From assembly GCA_009667805.1 (NCBI GenBank), contig CM019067.1, positions 62,478,637-62,542,636 of the forward strand: a stretch of DNA of 64,000 nucleotides. Direction: 5' to 3'. The translations under genes were made by a program, and so were the position numbers. How positions within the stretch are numbered: position 1 is the stretch's first letter; the number at the start of each line of letters is the position of its first letter. The DNA comes from Leptobrachium leishanense. Lineage: Eukaryota; Chordata; Amphibia; Anura; Megophryidae. Of the stretch, positions 1 to 10,798 are shown one piece after another. The notes beneath the pieces are model-generated. The model was not told the DNA's origin and did no database searches. It was given only the letters and a program-made list of their open reading frames with translations.

Positions 1-43
1 TTAGGACTGTGATTGTGCATGACAGGAAAAGTGCTGCACTGAC

Positions 44-330
44 AGGGTTATTCAGAGAGCACTGAAATGTCACTGACTGAATCAAATTCCTCGACCCTGC
101 AGTGAATTCAGCTTTCACTGCAGGGTCCCCGAAGTGCAGAAAAAATCCACCGACTACATCTGAAAAACCACCGCCTAGAACGGAAAAATTACCGCAAAAC
201 CACCAAAAAACCCCGCACCCATCCAAAAAAAGCCGACCATCTGCCGCAAACTGCTGAAAAATCCCTGACTGCGTTAAAAAAAAAAGCCGAAGATCAGCCG
301 AACGGCCGCCGGAAAAAGCAAACAAGCTGA
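44..330 (+). mobile_element. MITE family a, left part
   Basis: Begins with the family terminal motif CAGGGTTATTCAGAGAGC and continues with the family's conserved GAATTC-rich stem (a GACCCTGCAG / CTGCAGGGTC hairpin around 93-126). The right half is missing. Other copies in the window define the family (26551-27339, 29381-30202, 55588-56608). Superfamily is inferred as PIF/Harbinger-like because a 63-bp relative at 44048-44110 has a clean TTA duplication. Confidence 0.7.
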
Positions 331-1229
331 CGTACGGGGTATAAAAACCAGGGATGCACCGGAATTTCGGCCACCGATAGATTCTGCCGATAATGGGGTT
401 ATCAGTTTCGGTCCGAAAGCGAAACACCAGCCGAAAAAGTCAGCCGAAAATTCATGATACCAGCTGACACTGAACGAGCACTCTTTCAATCCTGCTTAGC
501 TGGAGATAATTGTAATTGGAAAGAGGCAGGAGCTGCTACACATATTTATTTCTGCACACAAAGGGTTAACTACATGATACACACCATCAGGGCAAGCAGT
601 AACCTCTGGCTGCTCAGTGACAAGGAACAAGTGATTTATCACTGACCTCCTGCCAGAGGTGTCTGCTCTGAGGACAAGAAGGGGGGTTAATATGGGAGCT
701 TACATCCACGCCTCCAAAAAGTTAATGGAACATATACACATTCATTTTGCAATGGTTTGTCTTTTCCCTTTCATCTTAAATGTCCCTTATAATGCTTATT
801 TTTTTAAGTGCAGAAAAACAAATAGATTAAGAGAAACAGACTGATGTTTAGGCTCCATCTGAGCCATTACAGATATATATCTACTCATTTAAGTTGTGGT
901 GGAGGGCAAAAAAAATTAGGTTAAAAGCCTCCACACAACAAATAATAAACTTTATAGTTGCAGAGTTCTCTGAATTGCTGGGATGTGTAAATGTCTTCTG
1001 CAACTATAAAATGTGTGTGTGTGTCCAAAAATTTTACACATGAATGTATGTACTAGATGCAAAATAACTCCACCAAAATAGGACAAAAATATCTTCAAAC
1101 TTTTAATGTGGATTAACTTAAATTCATGATATTAATTTAATAAAGTCTAGTATTAATACATTTATACAAAAAAAACTATCTTAAAATAAATTGTAGAGGA
1201 AAAAAGTCATTTCCGGTTTCGTTCCCAAA
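331..1229. other. unassigned non-coding DNA
   Basis: No gene or recognisable element. Around 350-460 is a short stretch (AGGGATGCACCGGAATTTCGG and following) that resembles the ends of the hAT-like family seen at 13508-14059. The remainder is AT-rich with only small, unsupported ORFs. Confidence 0.4.
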
Positions 1230-1348
1230 TTTTCATTTCGGAGATATATATATAAATTTGATAGGCCGTGTTAGTCCAGTTTGCTAAAATCACAAGTATA
1301 GCAGTACGTAGTGATACCTTTTTTATTGGACTAATGTAACATTTAAAA

Positions 1349-1386
1349 GACAAGCTTTTGAGAGTATTACTCTCTTCCTCAGGTCT
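1349..1386 (-). ncRNA. hammerhead ribozyme-like core (degenerate)
   Basis: On the minus strand: CTGAGGA (1382-1376), a 6-bp stem GAGAGT/ACTCTC with loop AAT (1374-1360), then AAAA (1359-1356) where the canonical core has GAAA, then GCTTGTC. CUGANGA, helix II and GAAA form the hammerhead core. Position downstream of a PLE endonuclease fragment fits the known PLE ribozymes. The G-to-A change in GAAA would be expected to abolish cleavage. Confidence 0.6.
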
Positions 1387-1712
1387 GGAAGCTATACTGA
1401 TCAGTTCCTAGAATTAAACATTAGGACATAAAGGGTCACATGGGTGGGGGGGTTAGATGTCGTAAAGAGTGAGAGTCAAATGGTATGTTCAAAATGTGAA
1501 AATGAACGCATGAGGGATCTTGGGCCCATAATAAAACAACAGAGATAAGATCATACAACTTGAATGGAAAAGAGAAAAAAAAAAAGAAAAGGAAAAAGAA
1601 AAAACCAAAAAACATAGAACAGTGAAGGCTGAAAGAGACATGAAAAAACCAAAAAAAAAAAACCTCAAAAAAGCCAAAAAAAAACCCCAAGCATCAGCCA
1701 GAATTTTGAATG

Positions 1713-1949
1713 CTATGTGAATGTGACGTTATGATAATGGGTTAAAAACCCAGAGTCCATGTTGAGCCCAGCATTTATAGTGTTAAAATATGTGAACATT
1801 TTCATTTCATATGTTTTGCGTTCACGGTTGTCTTTAAAACGTCCTTTGTGGATTTTTATTTTGAGGTTTTGGATGGAGTGGCCTGTTAGATTGAAGTGAT
1901 GTCCCACTGGGGTACAATATGTATTTTCCTGGTGGTTTTCGAAAACCAC
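1713..1949 (-). pseudogene. PLE GIY-YIG endonuclease C-terminus (fragment)
   Basis: 78 codons. The stretch VGHHFNLTGHSIQNLKI, followed about 15 residues later by an RE(R/K) motif and then TINAGLNMDSGFLTHY, matches the end of the GIY-YIG domain of Penelope-like elements: a G-x-H-F-N motif, an RE motif and a terminal GLN. Known role in the family: nicking of target DNA for retrotransposition. Only the last third of the domain is present, no reverse transcriptase lies upstream, and the apparent Met start is internal, so this is a remnant rather than a gene. Confidence 0.7.
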
Positions 1950-1954
1950 TTACC

Positions 1955-2139
1955 ACTTCCTTACATATTAATTTTCTGTGTTAATCTGTATATTTGTGTT
2001 TTGGTTTTTTATATTTTGCATTTATTACTTTGTATTTCTGTAACGACTGTAAAACATTCTATGTTCTTGAACCCAGGAGATACTTGAAAACGAGAGAAAT
2101 CTCAATGTATCCTTCCTGGTAAAATCCTTTCTCAATTTT
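1955..2139 (+). mobile_element. retroposon 3' tail (family R)
   Basis: Same sequence as the insertion at 22985-23273, from CTGTTAATCTGTATATTTG to AATGTATCCTTCCTGGTAAA. A 5'-truncated non-LTR retroposon end is the simplest reading because copies share only the 3' portion and the best copy ends in a TAAA-type repeat. Further pieces lie at 29041-29130 (minus) and 39967-40030. Confidence 0.6.
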
Positions 2140-2811
2140 TTTTTAAAATAAACGCTGTTAGTAATTCTTATATGATTTATATTCAGCAAAGCAGGTATGC
2201 GGCATGCTCAGTTTTATTATTTAAGAGACAATGTATCATGTTTGGCAAAGAAATAAAGTCTCATGTGCAGCAATAAATTTCACAACAGGTATCAAGGAAC
2301 TATCACCCAGGCGTTACATCCAGATTAACACAGGGAAATCCAAAACATGGGGGAGGAGGGAGAGCGAGAAGATGTATGAAATATATTTTGCGAGCCCTGC
2401 ATTAACGTACAGCGAAATGTGAGCCAATGCATCTGCTTACATATTTATTTGACCAATTGACACTTTTACATGACAATGCTTTTTGAATAGACAAGCCGTG
2501 CTGTTAATAGAATACCATTATGATGTCATGAAAGCTGTGGCTTAAAGGAAGAGAACATAGAAGATCCATTAAAAAAACAGAAATTTAGGAGCAGCTAAAA
2601 AAAAATAATATATAACATGAAGTTATAGTAATTAACCCATTCACTACCAATTGATTTAAAAAAAAACTCTGTCAAGAGCCAGAGGTTTGTTTTAGAAAAT
2701 CATTTTTTAACTAAAAAAATTAAATACAGCATGACAAATTTGGGAATAATCCCAATTTATTTCTTACTGTAAAAAACCTATTTGGCAAATAAAAAATAAA
2801 TAAATAAAACA
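2140..2811. other. unassigned AT-rich DNA
   Basis: No gene or clear repeat. A TTAACCCATTCACTACC motif near 2634 resembles the end of the TTAA-flanked MITE family but no partner end is visible. Confidence 0.3.
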
Positions 2812-3180
2812 AACGATTGAAAGTGTCAAAATGTAAACACCGTTTGGAAAAAACTACTGAACGAAAATGTCAGTAATTAACATATAAGGTCCTACGAATG
2901 ATAATAAAAAGGTCTGTTACAGAAAAAAGAAAAAACGCAATTTAAAAAAAAACAGAAATAACATTTTGCCGAAAAAATCCGGAAAAATGCCTAAAAGATC
3001 CTAAAAAATGATAATCAATTAATAGACTTTTTACTGCAGATTAAAAGAATAAACGGTTTATTACATATTGGATAAAAACGGGAATATTTTTAACATTGAA
3101 ATCTATGGGATTCACCTGATTTAAAAATAAAAGCACCCAACATCAGAACATTTCACTGACATTTTCTGGCCAAACAGTGT
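2812..3180 (+). mobile_element. MITE family a, internal fragment
   Basis: Contains the family interior: AAAGTGTCAAAATG, AACTACTGAACGAAAATG, GAATGATAATAAAAAGGTCTG, ACGGTTTATTACATATTGG and GGGAATATTTTTAACATTG in the order seen in full copies. Both termini are missing. Confidence 0.65.
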
Positions 3181-3965
3181 TGCTACAGTTCAGGGCTCTG
3201 TGCAATATCAGCTGGGGAAAAGTCTAGCAGATAAACTCCTCAGCTTGTTTGAAAAAGTATTAGTACCTTGGACATCATGCCACAGTGCTAAAACCTTAGG
3301 GGCATGTTCTGGAGCCCAAATGCAAAATAATTTTTTTGCAACAAACATATGTAATTTGCTTTTGTCCTGCTCAGCTGCAGATCAAGATAATCCAATGTTG
3401 GGCACCTAACGGTGCCTTTCAAAAGCCAAGGGTGAAATATTTTTTTTTAAAAAAAAGTTAAAAGATTTTAATTTTATCTGTGTTTTTCAAATATACAAAC
3501 TTTGTTTTCAAACATAGCTTGTTCTTCTCGGCTTTAGACAGTATTCTGCAAAGAACAAGTGCTCAGAAGCCCTGAAGCAAAGTGATTTTGCTTTTATACA
3601 AAATATATCCCTTACTCCCCTGTGATACCATGGCACAGAGGATGACGTGATCCACATCTCCCCTGTCTAATACAGTGGAGTGCGGTGAAAAGCCCCTGCA
3701 AAGCTGCTGAAATAAAAAAAATTAAGTCGCAGAATCGCTGAAATTATCAGATCCGATAATTTTGGCGGTTAGGCATATTATCGAATCGGATTCCACTCAA
3801 TAACAAAATGTCTGAAAGTATCAGATTCGATAATTTTGGCGGTTTTCCTGCTCTTTTTTTAAAAACCCACTCACAAAAATAGCGGATCCGATCTGATACG
3901 GTTCATTAACAGATCTGATCCGATCCAATGATCCGCTGAACCCAAAATTAAAAAGCATATGATGT
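3181..3965. other. unassigned DNA with a short duplicated motif
   Basis: No gene. The motif GATAATTTTGGCGGTT occurs at about 3756 and again at about 3829, in a run of GATCCGAT-type repeats (3745-3930). Nothing else recognised. Confidence 0.3.
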
Positions 3966-4540
3966 GCCAGACAGCATTCACAGCAGGGTCCCCGGAGTAG
4001 AGGGAAAACCCACCACAAATCCGCCAAACATCCAGGGCCGGAATAAGATCTCTATGGGCCTGGAGCTGAATATTTTGGTGGGCTTTTTCTTGGAATTTAG
4101 TGAAATGAAAACATATTCAGGTTATTTAATAGTGCAGATACAGTATATCTAACCAGGCAGTTACTGTGTGATTATTTTTTCATTAAGATTTCTATCATTT
4201 GCAGAGTGTAAAACTATTTTTCCTATTTTATCATCCAAACCATTGTGGTTATATATGCCATAGGGAATTATTGTTTAAAACAATGTGAAATGGGAACCTG
4301 TTACTGCATTGTTCTGAGAAAATATACAATTTTAAACAAAAAATGAAAAAAATAAATGAAAATTTTCACTTGCGTTTTGGAGGATGATGTTTTATGAATA
4401 ATATGAATATGTATAAACCACTGACAAGAGATAATTTTTTGCTCCCTGTGTGGGAAATTAAAAGTTGAGTAATGGCAGTGGTATTGCTCATTTTATACGT
4501 GACAAATGGACAATGCCGTTGCTTTGGATCTAAAAATAAA

Positions 4541-5312
4541 TGTAATGCTGGCGACACCAGGCTAGCGTTGTGGCCAGGCTCAGGATAAGGTATAAGCCCC
4601 TATAAGCAGAGATACCACTCTTTGCAGCAATCACAGAAGCGAACAGCAAGGGGTTAACGAGAGACCTCTGCACACACTGGTAAAGCAGCCCTAAATCTGA
4701 CAGGCCGGTCTTTAGAATAGCTGGATCTATGCTAGAGAAAAGAAAGAAACTTAGATGCTGTGCAGAGTCTTCAAACATACAGATACCAGGGTACACACTA
4801 GAAATGATATATAGTACAGACAAGGAGCATCCAATAGAAACGTCAAGAAGAAAAGCCAGAAGTCAATAACTAGAAAGTGTACCTCATACAGTAGCCAGGG
4901 ATCTAGAACCGGGAGAGAAGTCAGCCAGGCAAATGGGTCAGAACCAGGAAATCAGTATATACACTTAACATAAACCAGGAACACGAGAATAACTGGGGAA
5001 ACAGCAGACAGACAGGGGAAACCAAAAGAAATAAACTGAACTAGAAAATACAGACTAGGAATAGAATAACAGCAGGGAGCTCAGAACACAGCAGACTGGA
5101 TGCAGGCAAACCGGAACAATGATAGAGCGATGGGATATGGGCCCATTGCTTTAAATAGGCAGGACAATGATCAGCAGGTGAGCTGCAGCAGAAAGGAAAC
5201 AATTAACCCCTAAAGCTGCAACCTAGGACTAGCAGCCTGGGGTAATGCCAGCACATGAATATACACGAATACAGAGGGCAGGGGGACAGGGCTGGAATGA
5301 CGAAACGTGACA
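4541..5312 (-). mobile_element. solo LTR, A/B family (LTR-1)
   Basis: 772 bp, ends TG...CA (TGTAATGCTGG to ACGTGACA), flanked by a perfect 5-bp duplication ATAAA (4536-4540, 5313-5317). It is alignable with the element B LTR (shared blocks include GGCCGGTCTTTAG.ATAGC.GGATCT and CAGAGTCTT). No internal region, so it is the product of LTR-LTR recombination. Inserted in the hAT-type MITE. Confidence 0.85.
5118..5157 (-). promoter_or_regulatory. LTR-1 TATA box and predicted start site
   Basis: Minus strand: TATTTAAA beginning at 5157 and, 29 bp downstream, GCTCTATCATT (5128-5118). This matches the GCTNNNNCATT start motif of elements A and B at nearly the same spacing from TATA. Confidence 0.5.
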
Positions 5313-6271
5313 ATAAATAAATAAAAAAAGGTTTTTTTGCTTTCTTTTTTTTTAGATTTTACATGGTCATGTTTGGTATCAATGCAAAGGCCAGACTCTG
5401 ACCTGTTCAATGACACCTCACTTGACCTTGTGAGGTGTAAAGATTAGTGATGCAGGGGTCTAAAGTCCACCCAGTGCTCTTCGCTGCAGTGCAGTGGTTT
5501 AGGATTTGATGTAACAATTCGTAACAATGTATTGTGCCATCACCTCCACACTTGTTGGAGACATGAGAAATGTGATGGTGAGTTAGTGCAGCATGATTGT
5601 TCACTTTTATAATTGAAAAGTGAAGAATATTGCTGTGCTAGAATGAAAAAGAAAATTTTTTATATTTATTATTTATTTTACTTTTACTCTTACATAAAAC
5701 CTGGTCATGTTTGGTATCATTGGAAAGGTCATGCTCTGGCCTTTCCAGGGATACCTCACATGACCCTGTAGCTGCTTGGAGTTGGAGATTCAGTGATCCA
5801 AATGCTCATCAATGCAGATATAGTTATCCTTTCTGTTTGCCTATCCTGGGGCATGGGCCTGGAGCTGCTGCTCCATCAGCCCCTATTTTAATCCGGCCCT
5901 GCAAACACCTGCCGAACACCCACCAAAATCCCACCGAAAACCTGACGAACCACTGCAAAAAAACACGCCGAACATGTCAGAAAAAGCCAACGAGCCGACA
6001 ATCACAGCGCAGACCAGTCGCCAGGAAAAGCGGACAAGCAGACGAACAGGGTAAAAAACCCAAAAAAAACAGTACGCTTGAAAGTGTCAAAATTGAAACC
6101 CTGTTTGCAAAAAAACTACTGAACGAAAATGTCTGAAATTTACATATAAGATCCTATGAATGATAATAAAAATGTCTGTCAATCAATAAATAAAGAGACT
6201 TTTTACTGCAGATTAAAATAATAAATGGTTTATTAGATATTGAATTAAAACAGGAATATTTTTAACTTTAA

Positions 6272-7473
6272 CCCTTTCGCTGCTGAGGCTTTTCACACCT
6301 CTGTGCTGAGGTCATTTTTACCGGTTTTGCTCATCATGTTTAAACGTGTTTTGAAGGCTTATTTTAGTATATTACCCAGACATATTATATATCGTTCTTT
6401 CCGTCAGACTCGGTAGATTCATAATATGTCATTATTATATGTATACGTTATGTCATGTCCGTATATTATAACAAAAAATGCAATAAAATATGTATTTTCA
6501 ATAATTTACAACGTGTAAAGTGTTTTTTTTCACATTTTAACATGCGAGCAATTGCGGTTATATTTTGTATGGGGTGCGCTTGTTAAAAAAATTAGAGATG
6601 GGGTCTCGTTACATTTTTTTTGGGGAAAATTATGCGATTTTTAACAAACGCACCGCATACAAAAATCGTTAGTGCAGCATCATTGTTCACATTATAATTG
6701 AAATGGGAACAATATTGCTGCATTAACAAACCAAAAAAAAGAAGAAAAAATTGTTTATTTTTTTTTATAATTTTTTTTTTAATTTTTTTTTATTTTTATT
6801 TTTCATTTTTTTACAAAATTTTTCACAGTAGTGTTTGGTATCGTTGGAACGGCTATGCTCTGGCCGATCCAACCATACCAAATGTTAACCCCTAGCTGCC
6901 ACGGATCGGGAGATAGGGAGTTCATTGGAACTCCCTATCTCCACCGTTGGTGGCAGTTAGGGGTTAACTCTAGGACTGGCGTCATCGTGCTACGCACGAT
7001 GATGCCAGTCCTCAGTGGGAGTTCCCGGAGGCTTGGCCGACATCCAAGATGTCGGCCAGCTCCGGGAAAGGATCGCGAACCGGCGCTTTTCAGCGCCGAT
7101 TCGCGATCCAGCACCCCAGGGGTTAATGCCAGGCACCATTTGGAAGGGCAGGCTGTGCCCTTCCAAATGGTGCCTGGGTCAACCCCCGCAAAGCCGCCAA
7201 TCGGCCCCCCTCCCTTTCAGGCGCCTCCTCCGCACATGCGGGGGGGGCGTCTGAATTAGGTGTCATCGCGCTGCCGCGATGACACCTAATTTCAGCGGCT
7301 GCGGTCCCGGATGCTGGGCTGACATCGAGGATGTCAGCCCGCACCGGGGGGGCCAGCGATCGGCCGGAACCCGGCCGAACGCTGACCCCAATGGGAGGAC
7401 GCGCTGAGCGCGTCCTCCGCATACCAGCAGTAATGCGGAGGACGCGCTGAGCGCGTCCTCCGCATTGAAGTGG
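6272..7473 (+). mobile_element. TTAA-flanked (piggyBac-like) MITE, copy P1
   Basis: Flanked by TTAA at 6268-6271 and 7474-7477; ends CCCTTTCGCTGCTGAGG and GCATTGAAGTGG. TTAA duplication is the piggyBac signature. No transposase. The left half is AT-rich; the right half (6880-7473) is GC-rich and made of successive perfect hairpins. Confidence 0.75.
6880..7473. repeat. GC-rich multi-hairpin block in MITE P1
   Basis: Palindromes seen directly include GTTAACCCCTAGCTGCCAC with its complement near 6950-6967, the TGTCATCGCG / CGCGATGACA pair near 7261-7285, and GAGGACGCGCTGAGCGCGTC twice (near 7397 and 7437). Related blocks occur in P2 and P3 and at 46698-46969. Confidence 0.7.
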
Positions 7474-7778
7474 TTAAAGCCTACGGGATTCTCCTGAATA
7501 AACCTGCCGAATAAAAGCACCGAACATCAGGGCACTTCAGCAACTTTTCTCTGCTGTTTGGTGTTCTCTGAATAAATTAACCTTTGCTTCTCTATGGGGG
7601 ATTTCACTGCTGTTGAACAGGCACTGTACTTCCTGGCAGTTTGCCAAAATTTGGAGAACTGCCTGCTCTCTGAATAGCCGAATGGCCCCAAAATGGCACC
7701 GTACGGGGAAATTCCCTGTTTGGTTACATTTTGGAGCCAGATGGTCTCTCTCTGAATAACCCCTATAGGGTGTTGATC

Positions 7779-8424
7779 TCCTAAGGCCAGACCCTGCTTT
7801 ATTACACAAATTCACATCACCTGATATGCTTAAATCCAATAAGCGTTCAAGGTTATACAGCTTGGAGTTGGACAAAATGCATAAAAATGATGATTTGGTC
7901 AAAATACTCATTGTTTAATAATTGTGCACACAGTGTATATATCCAGAGACCAAATTTTTAAAATGAAGTAGAACATTTATATAACCAACATTTGCCCTAT
8001 GACATATATATATATATATTATAGAATGTGTGTGCTCTGTTACCTTTTCAGGACATAAGGTTCACTGAACTCTGCCCTTTGGCATGACTATCACTTGCTC
8101 AGATATTTTCCATCTCTGCCCAGGAGAACATATCCTGCGTGGCATCAATTAGCTTGATCTTTTACTACTTAAAACTTAAAGAGTCATTGAATGTTACTTT
8201 ACACCTAGTAATAAAACTGTGTAAAATAACCTCATATAATGCCTGTGGATCATATCTTCCTTAAGGTCAATAAAAAATATTTTCCACTTGTGGAAAAATG
8301 CAATTTAGCTGTGTCATAACCATTTATATATATTTAATTATTGCAAAGTAAAATACATTTTACAGCAGGAAAGACTTTGTTATAGAAATATTTTAATTGT
8401 GCTTCACAATACACTTAGAAACTA
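7779..8424. other. unassigned AT-rich DNA
   Basis: No gene. Contains a short (AT)n microsatellite near 8005-8020. Confidence 0.4.
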
Positions 8425-9859
8425 TAGGGTTATTCAGTAAGCAGTGAACTTGCCACCAAATTGCACCGAACGGTGTACGGTGCAATTTCATGGCAGTTCA
8501 TTTATTCACTAAGCTGTCAATTTGCCAAATACTGGAGAAGTACGGTGCAGGTTGCCGCAATACAGTGATCTTCGGCAGCAAAATTGTCCCATAGAGAAGC
8601 AATGGTTAATCTATTCACAGAACACCGAACAGCAGAGAAATGTCAGTGAAATGCCCTGATTTTTGGTGATACAGTTCGACAGGTTTAACCCTTTCCCTGC
8701 GGAAGACGTGTTGGGAACGTCCTCATTGACTCCAGCTGTATGCAGAGGACGTTCCCCACACGTGTTCCGCTCGGTGGGGGGGCCATAGAGATACTCACCT
8801 CTCTGGTCCGGAATCCCGCGGCGTTCTGACTTCCTAGAAGTCAGATGCCGCTTTTATAGACCCCCTGCAGTAATGACATCATCGCGTCAGACGCGATGAC
8901 GTCATTTTCAGGAGACCCCCGGGCAAAGTCGAGAGATCGCCTGAAGGGAGAGGGGAGGATCAATTTGGATCCCTCTCCCTCCCGATTGGTAGGGTCTACA
9001 AGATAAAGACAGGCAACGCTTTGAAGGGCAGTGTCCGCCCTTTCAAGTGATGCCTCGCTTTAACTCCTGAAGTGCCGGACGCATGGCGTGATGACATCAG
9101 TTAGCCGGGGAACCCCTGGCTGCCCGGGGATTTCCCAAGGAAATCCCCTGGTGGAGATAGTGGGTTTTCTGGAACGGTGGCAGGTAGAGGGTCATACATG
9201 CTGTCATTTGAAAGGCTAGAGCCTTTCAAATGATACCAAACATGACCATGTTACAAGTAATAGAAAATTTATAAAAATGAAAATAATAATAAAAAAAAAT
9301 TTAAGAAAAAAAAAAATGAAAAATGAAAAATGAAAAATGAAAAAAAAAAAACACTTTACACACTGTAGATGATTAAAAATTCTAATTGTATTGCATTTTT
9401 TGTTATAATATACAGGCAGGACATGACGTATACATATAATAATGATATATTATGAATCTGCGGAGTCTGGCGGAAAGAACGATATATAATATGTCTGGGT
9501 CATATAATAAAACGTGGCTTCAAATCGCGTTTAGAACACGATGAGCAAAACGGTAAAAATGAGATCAGCACACAGAGGTGAAATGACTCAGCAGTGAAAG
9601 GGTTAAACAGGCGAATCCCATAGGATTTAATATTAAAAAAAACACATTTTCATGCATTTTTATTGGTTTAAACACCTTTTAGAAGACTTTGGCTTCGTTC
9701 AGCGGTCTGATCGGCAGTCTTCAGCAGCTCCATGTTCAGCGCACTTTGGGGAATTAACAGCAGGGTCGGCGAAATGGAATTTCCTGAAGCACACTAAAGT
9801 GCACCGAACAAGAAAGCACCGAAATTTCACAAATTTTAGTGCTTTCTGAATAACCTCTG
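8425..9859 (+). mobile_element. MITE family a relative, split by MITE P2
   Basis: Left end TAGGGTTATTCAGTAAGC, right end TTTCTGAATAACCTCTG. The two halves (8425-8688, 9603-9859) read through as one element when the TTAA-flanked insertion is removed (ACAGG-TTTAA-ACAGGCGAATCC). Confidence 0.7.
8689..9602 (-). mobile_element. TTAA-flanked MITE, copy P2
   Basis: 914 bp between TTAA at 8685-8688 and 9603-9606. The right end read on the minus strand is CCCTTTCACTGCTGAGTC, the same terminus as P1, so this copy lies in reverse. Contains a low-complexity GAAAAAT stretch (about 9300-9350) and GC-rich hairpins (8700-9240). Confidence 0.8.
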
Positions 9860-9946
9860 AAATATCTATCTTCAACATAAACATACATATATCATAATGG
9901 CGCATCTGAAATCAATAAATACAAGACACAGAATTCAGAGTACTAC

Positions 9947-10793
9947 TGTCACGATTCTAGCCTGAGCCCTATGGGTGAGCCGATCCGGGCCGGTTCGCAG
10001 TCTGTCTGGTCCATCCCTCCTTACCTTCCTGGATTTCCCTGTAGTCTGCCAAGTCATTGACCACCTGACCCAGATAGCACTAACCATCTCCCATTATAAG
10101 CAAGTCTCTCCCATGCTGATGTGCTCTGTTATAAGACTCATTTTGCTGCCTGATCGTTTGCCTTTCCTGCTGCCTGTATTTGTTTTTTTTCTTTTGCATA
10201 TTTTGTTCAGTTTATATTTGGTTCCCTGTTTCCCTTGTCAGTTTGTCCTTGACATTTGTTTATTTTTGTTTATTTATTTTTGCTTTTACCCTTCCTTGCT
10301 CCATTTGTGGTTTGTTTTGTGTTTTACCCTTGCTGTGCTGATCTTCCTGTGTACCGACCTTGGTTTCCCTGACTTCCCTCTCTGGTTCTCACTCCTGGCT
10401 TGTCTGACTTCCCTCTCTGGTTCTGACTCCTGACTTGTCTGACTTCCCTCTCTGGTCCTGACTCTTGGCTTGTCTGACTACCCTTTGTGGTTCTAACTTG
10501 GGCTTGCTTTTGACTCTTTATTTTCTGCCTTTTGTGTTGCTTTACCTAGCAGTACTATTTTCCATTCCCTTAGCATTAGATTTGGTCACTTCAAGGACCT
10601 GTCCTTAGATTAGGGTTTCCTTTGTGTGCTGTTCGATGTCTGTGTATTTGACATTCCCCTTAACCCTGGCTTTGCCTTTCTGGTCGTGCTGAGTTCTATC
10701 TGTCTTCAATTCAGCCAATGACACTCCTGTCTTTTGGGCTCCTAGCCCCATATATGGGCCCCACCTGAGCTCACGCCAGGTTACCCTGTTACA
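9947..10793 (+). mobile_element. solo LTR E, A/B family
   Basis: 847 bp, TGTCACGATTC to CCTGTTACA, with perfect 5-bp duplication ACTAC (9942-9946, 10794-10798). Orientation is + because TATAAG (10095) is followed 28 bp later by GCTCTGTTATA (10123). The T/C-rich body opens a 152-aa hydrophobic ORF (9975-10433) that I regard as non-coding. Confidence 0.8.
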
Positions 10794-10798
10794 ACTAC

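Larger units (their letters stand above)
1230..1950 (-). mobile_element. Penelope-like element, 3' fragment
   Basis: Reading the minus strand: a GIY-YIG-like C-terminal coding fragment (1949-1713), an AG/CT-rich 3' UTR (about 1700-1440), then a terminal segment with a hammerhead-like core (1386-1349). This order matches Penelope-like retroelements of the Neptune type, whose terminal repeats carry hammerhead ribozymes. The 5' portion with the reverse transcriptase is absent; homology stops where a retroposon tail begins near 1955. Confidence 0.7.
4033..5901 (+). mobile_element. hAT-type MITE (CAGGGCCGGA family), split
   Basis: Starts CAGGGCCGGAATAAGATC and ends TTTAATCCGGCCCTG. Flanking 8-mers CAAACATC (4025-4032) and CAAACACC (5902-5909) match 7/8, fitting the 8-bp duplication of hAT elements. 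About 1.1 kb once the solo LTR (4541-5312) is removed; colinear, in reverse, with the 1,000-bp copy at 41413-42412. Confidence 0.8.
3966..7778 (+). mobile_element. MITE family a, split by nested insertions
   Basis: Pieces 3966-4032, 5902-6271 and 7474-7778 join into one family-a element in the usual order, ending with CTCTCTGAATAACCCC. The gaps are filled by a hAT-type MITE (4033-5901) and a TTAA-flanked MITE (6272-7473). The left terminus before 3966 is lost. Confidence 0.75.

Noticed and set aside
4541..4823. ORF of 97 aa with signal-peptide-like start
   Set aside because: Falls within a solo LTR.
6831..7520. GC-rich ORFs on both strands
   Set aside because: They overlie the palindromic half of a TTAA-flanked MITE; mirrored frames are expected from hairpins.
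9975..10433. 152-aa hydrophobic ORF resembling a membrane protein
   Set aside because: It lies wholly within a solo LTR defined by a perfect 5-bp duplication; hydrophobicity comes from T/C-rich sequence.
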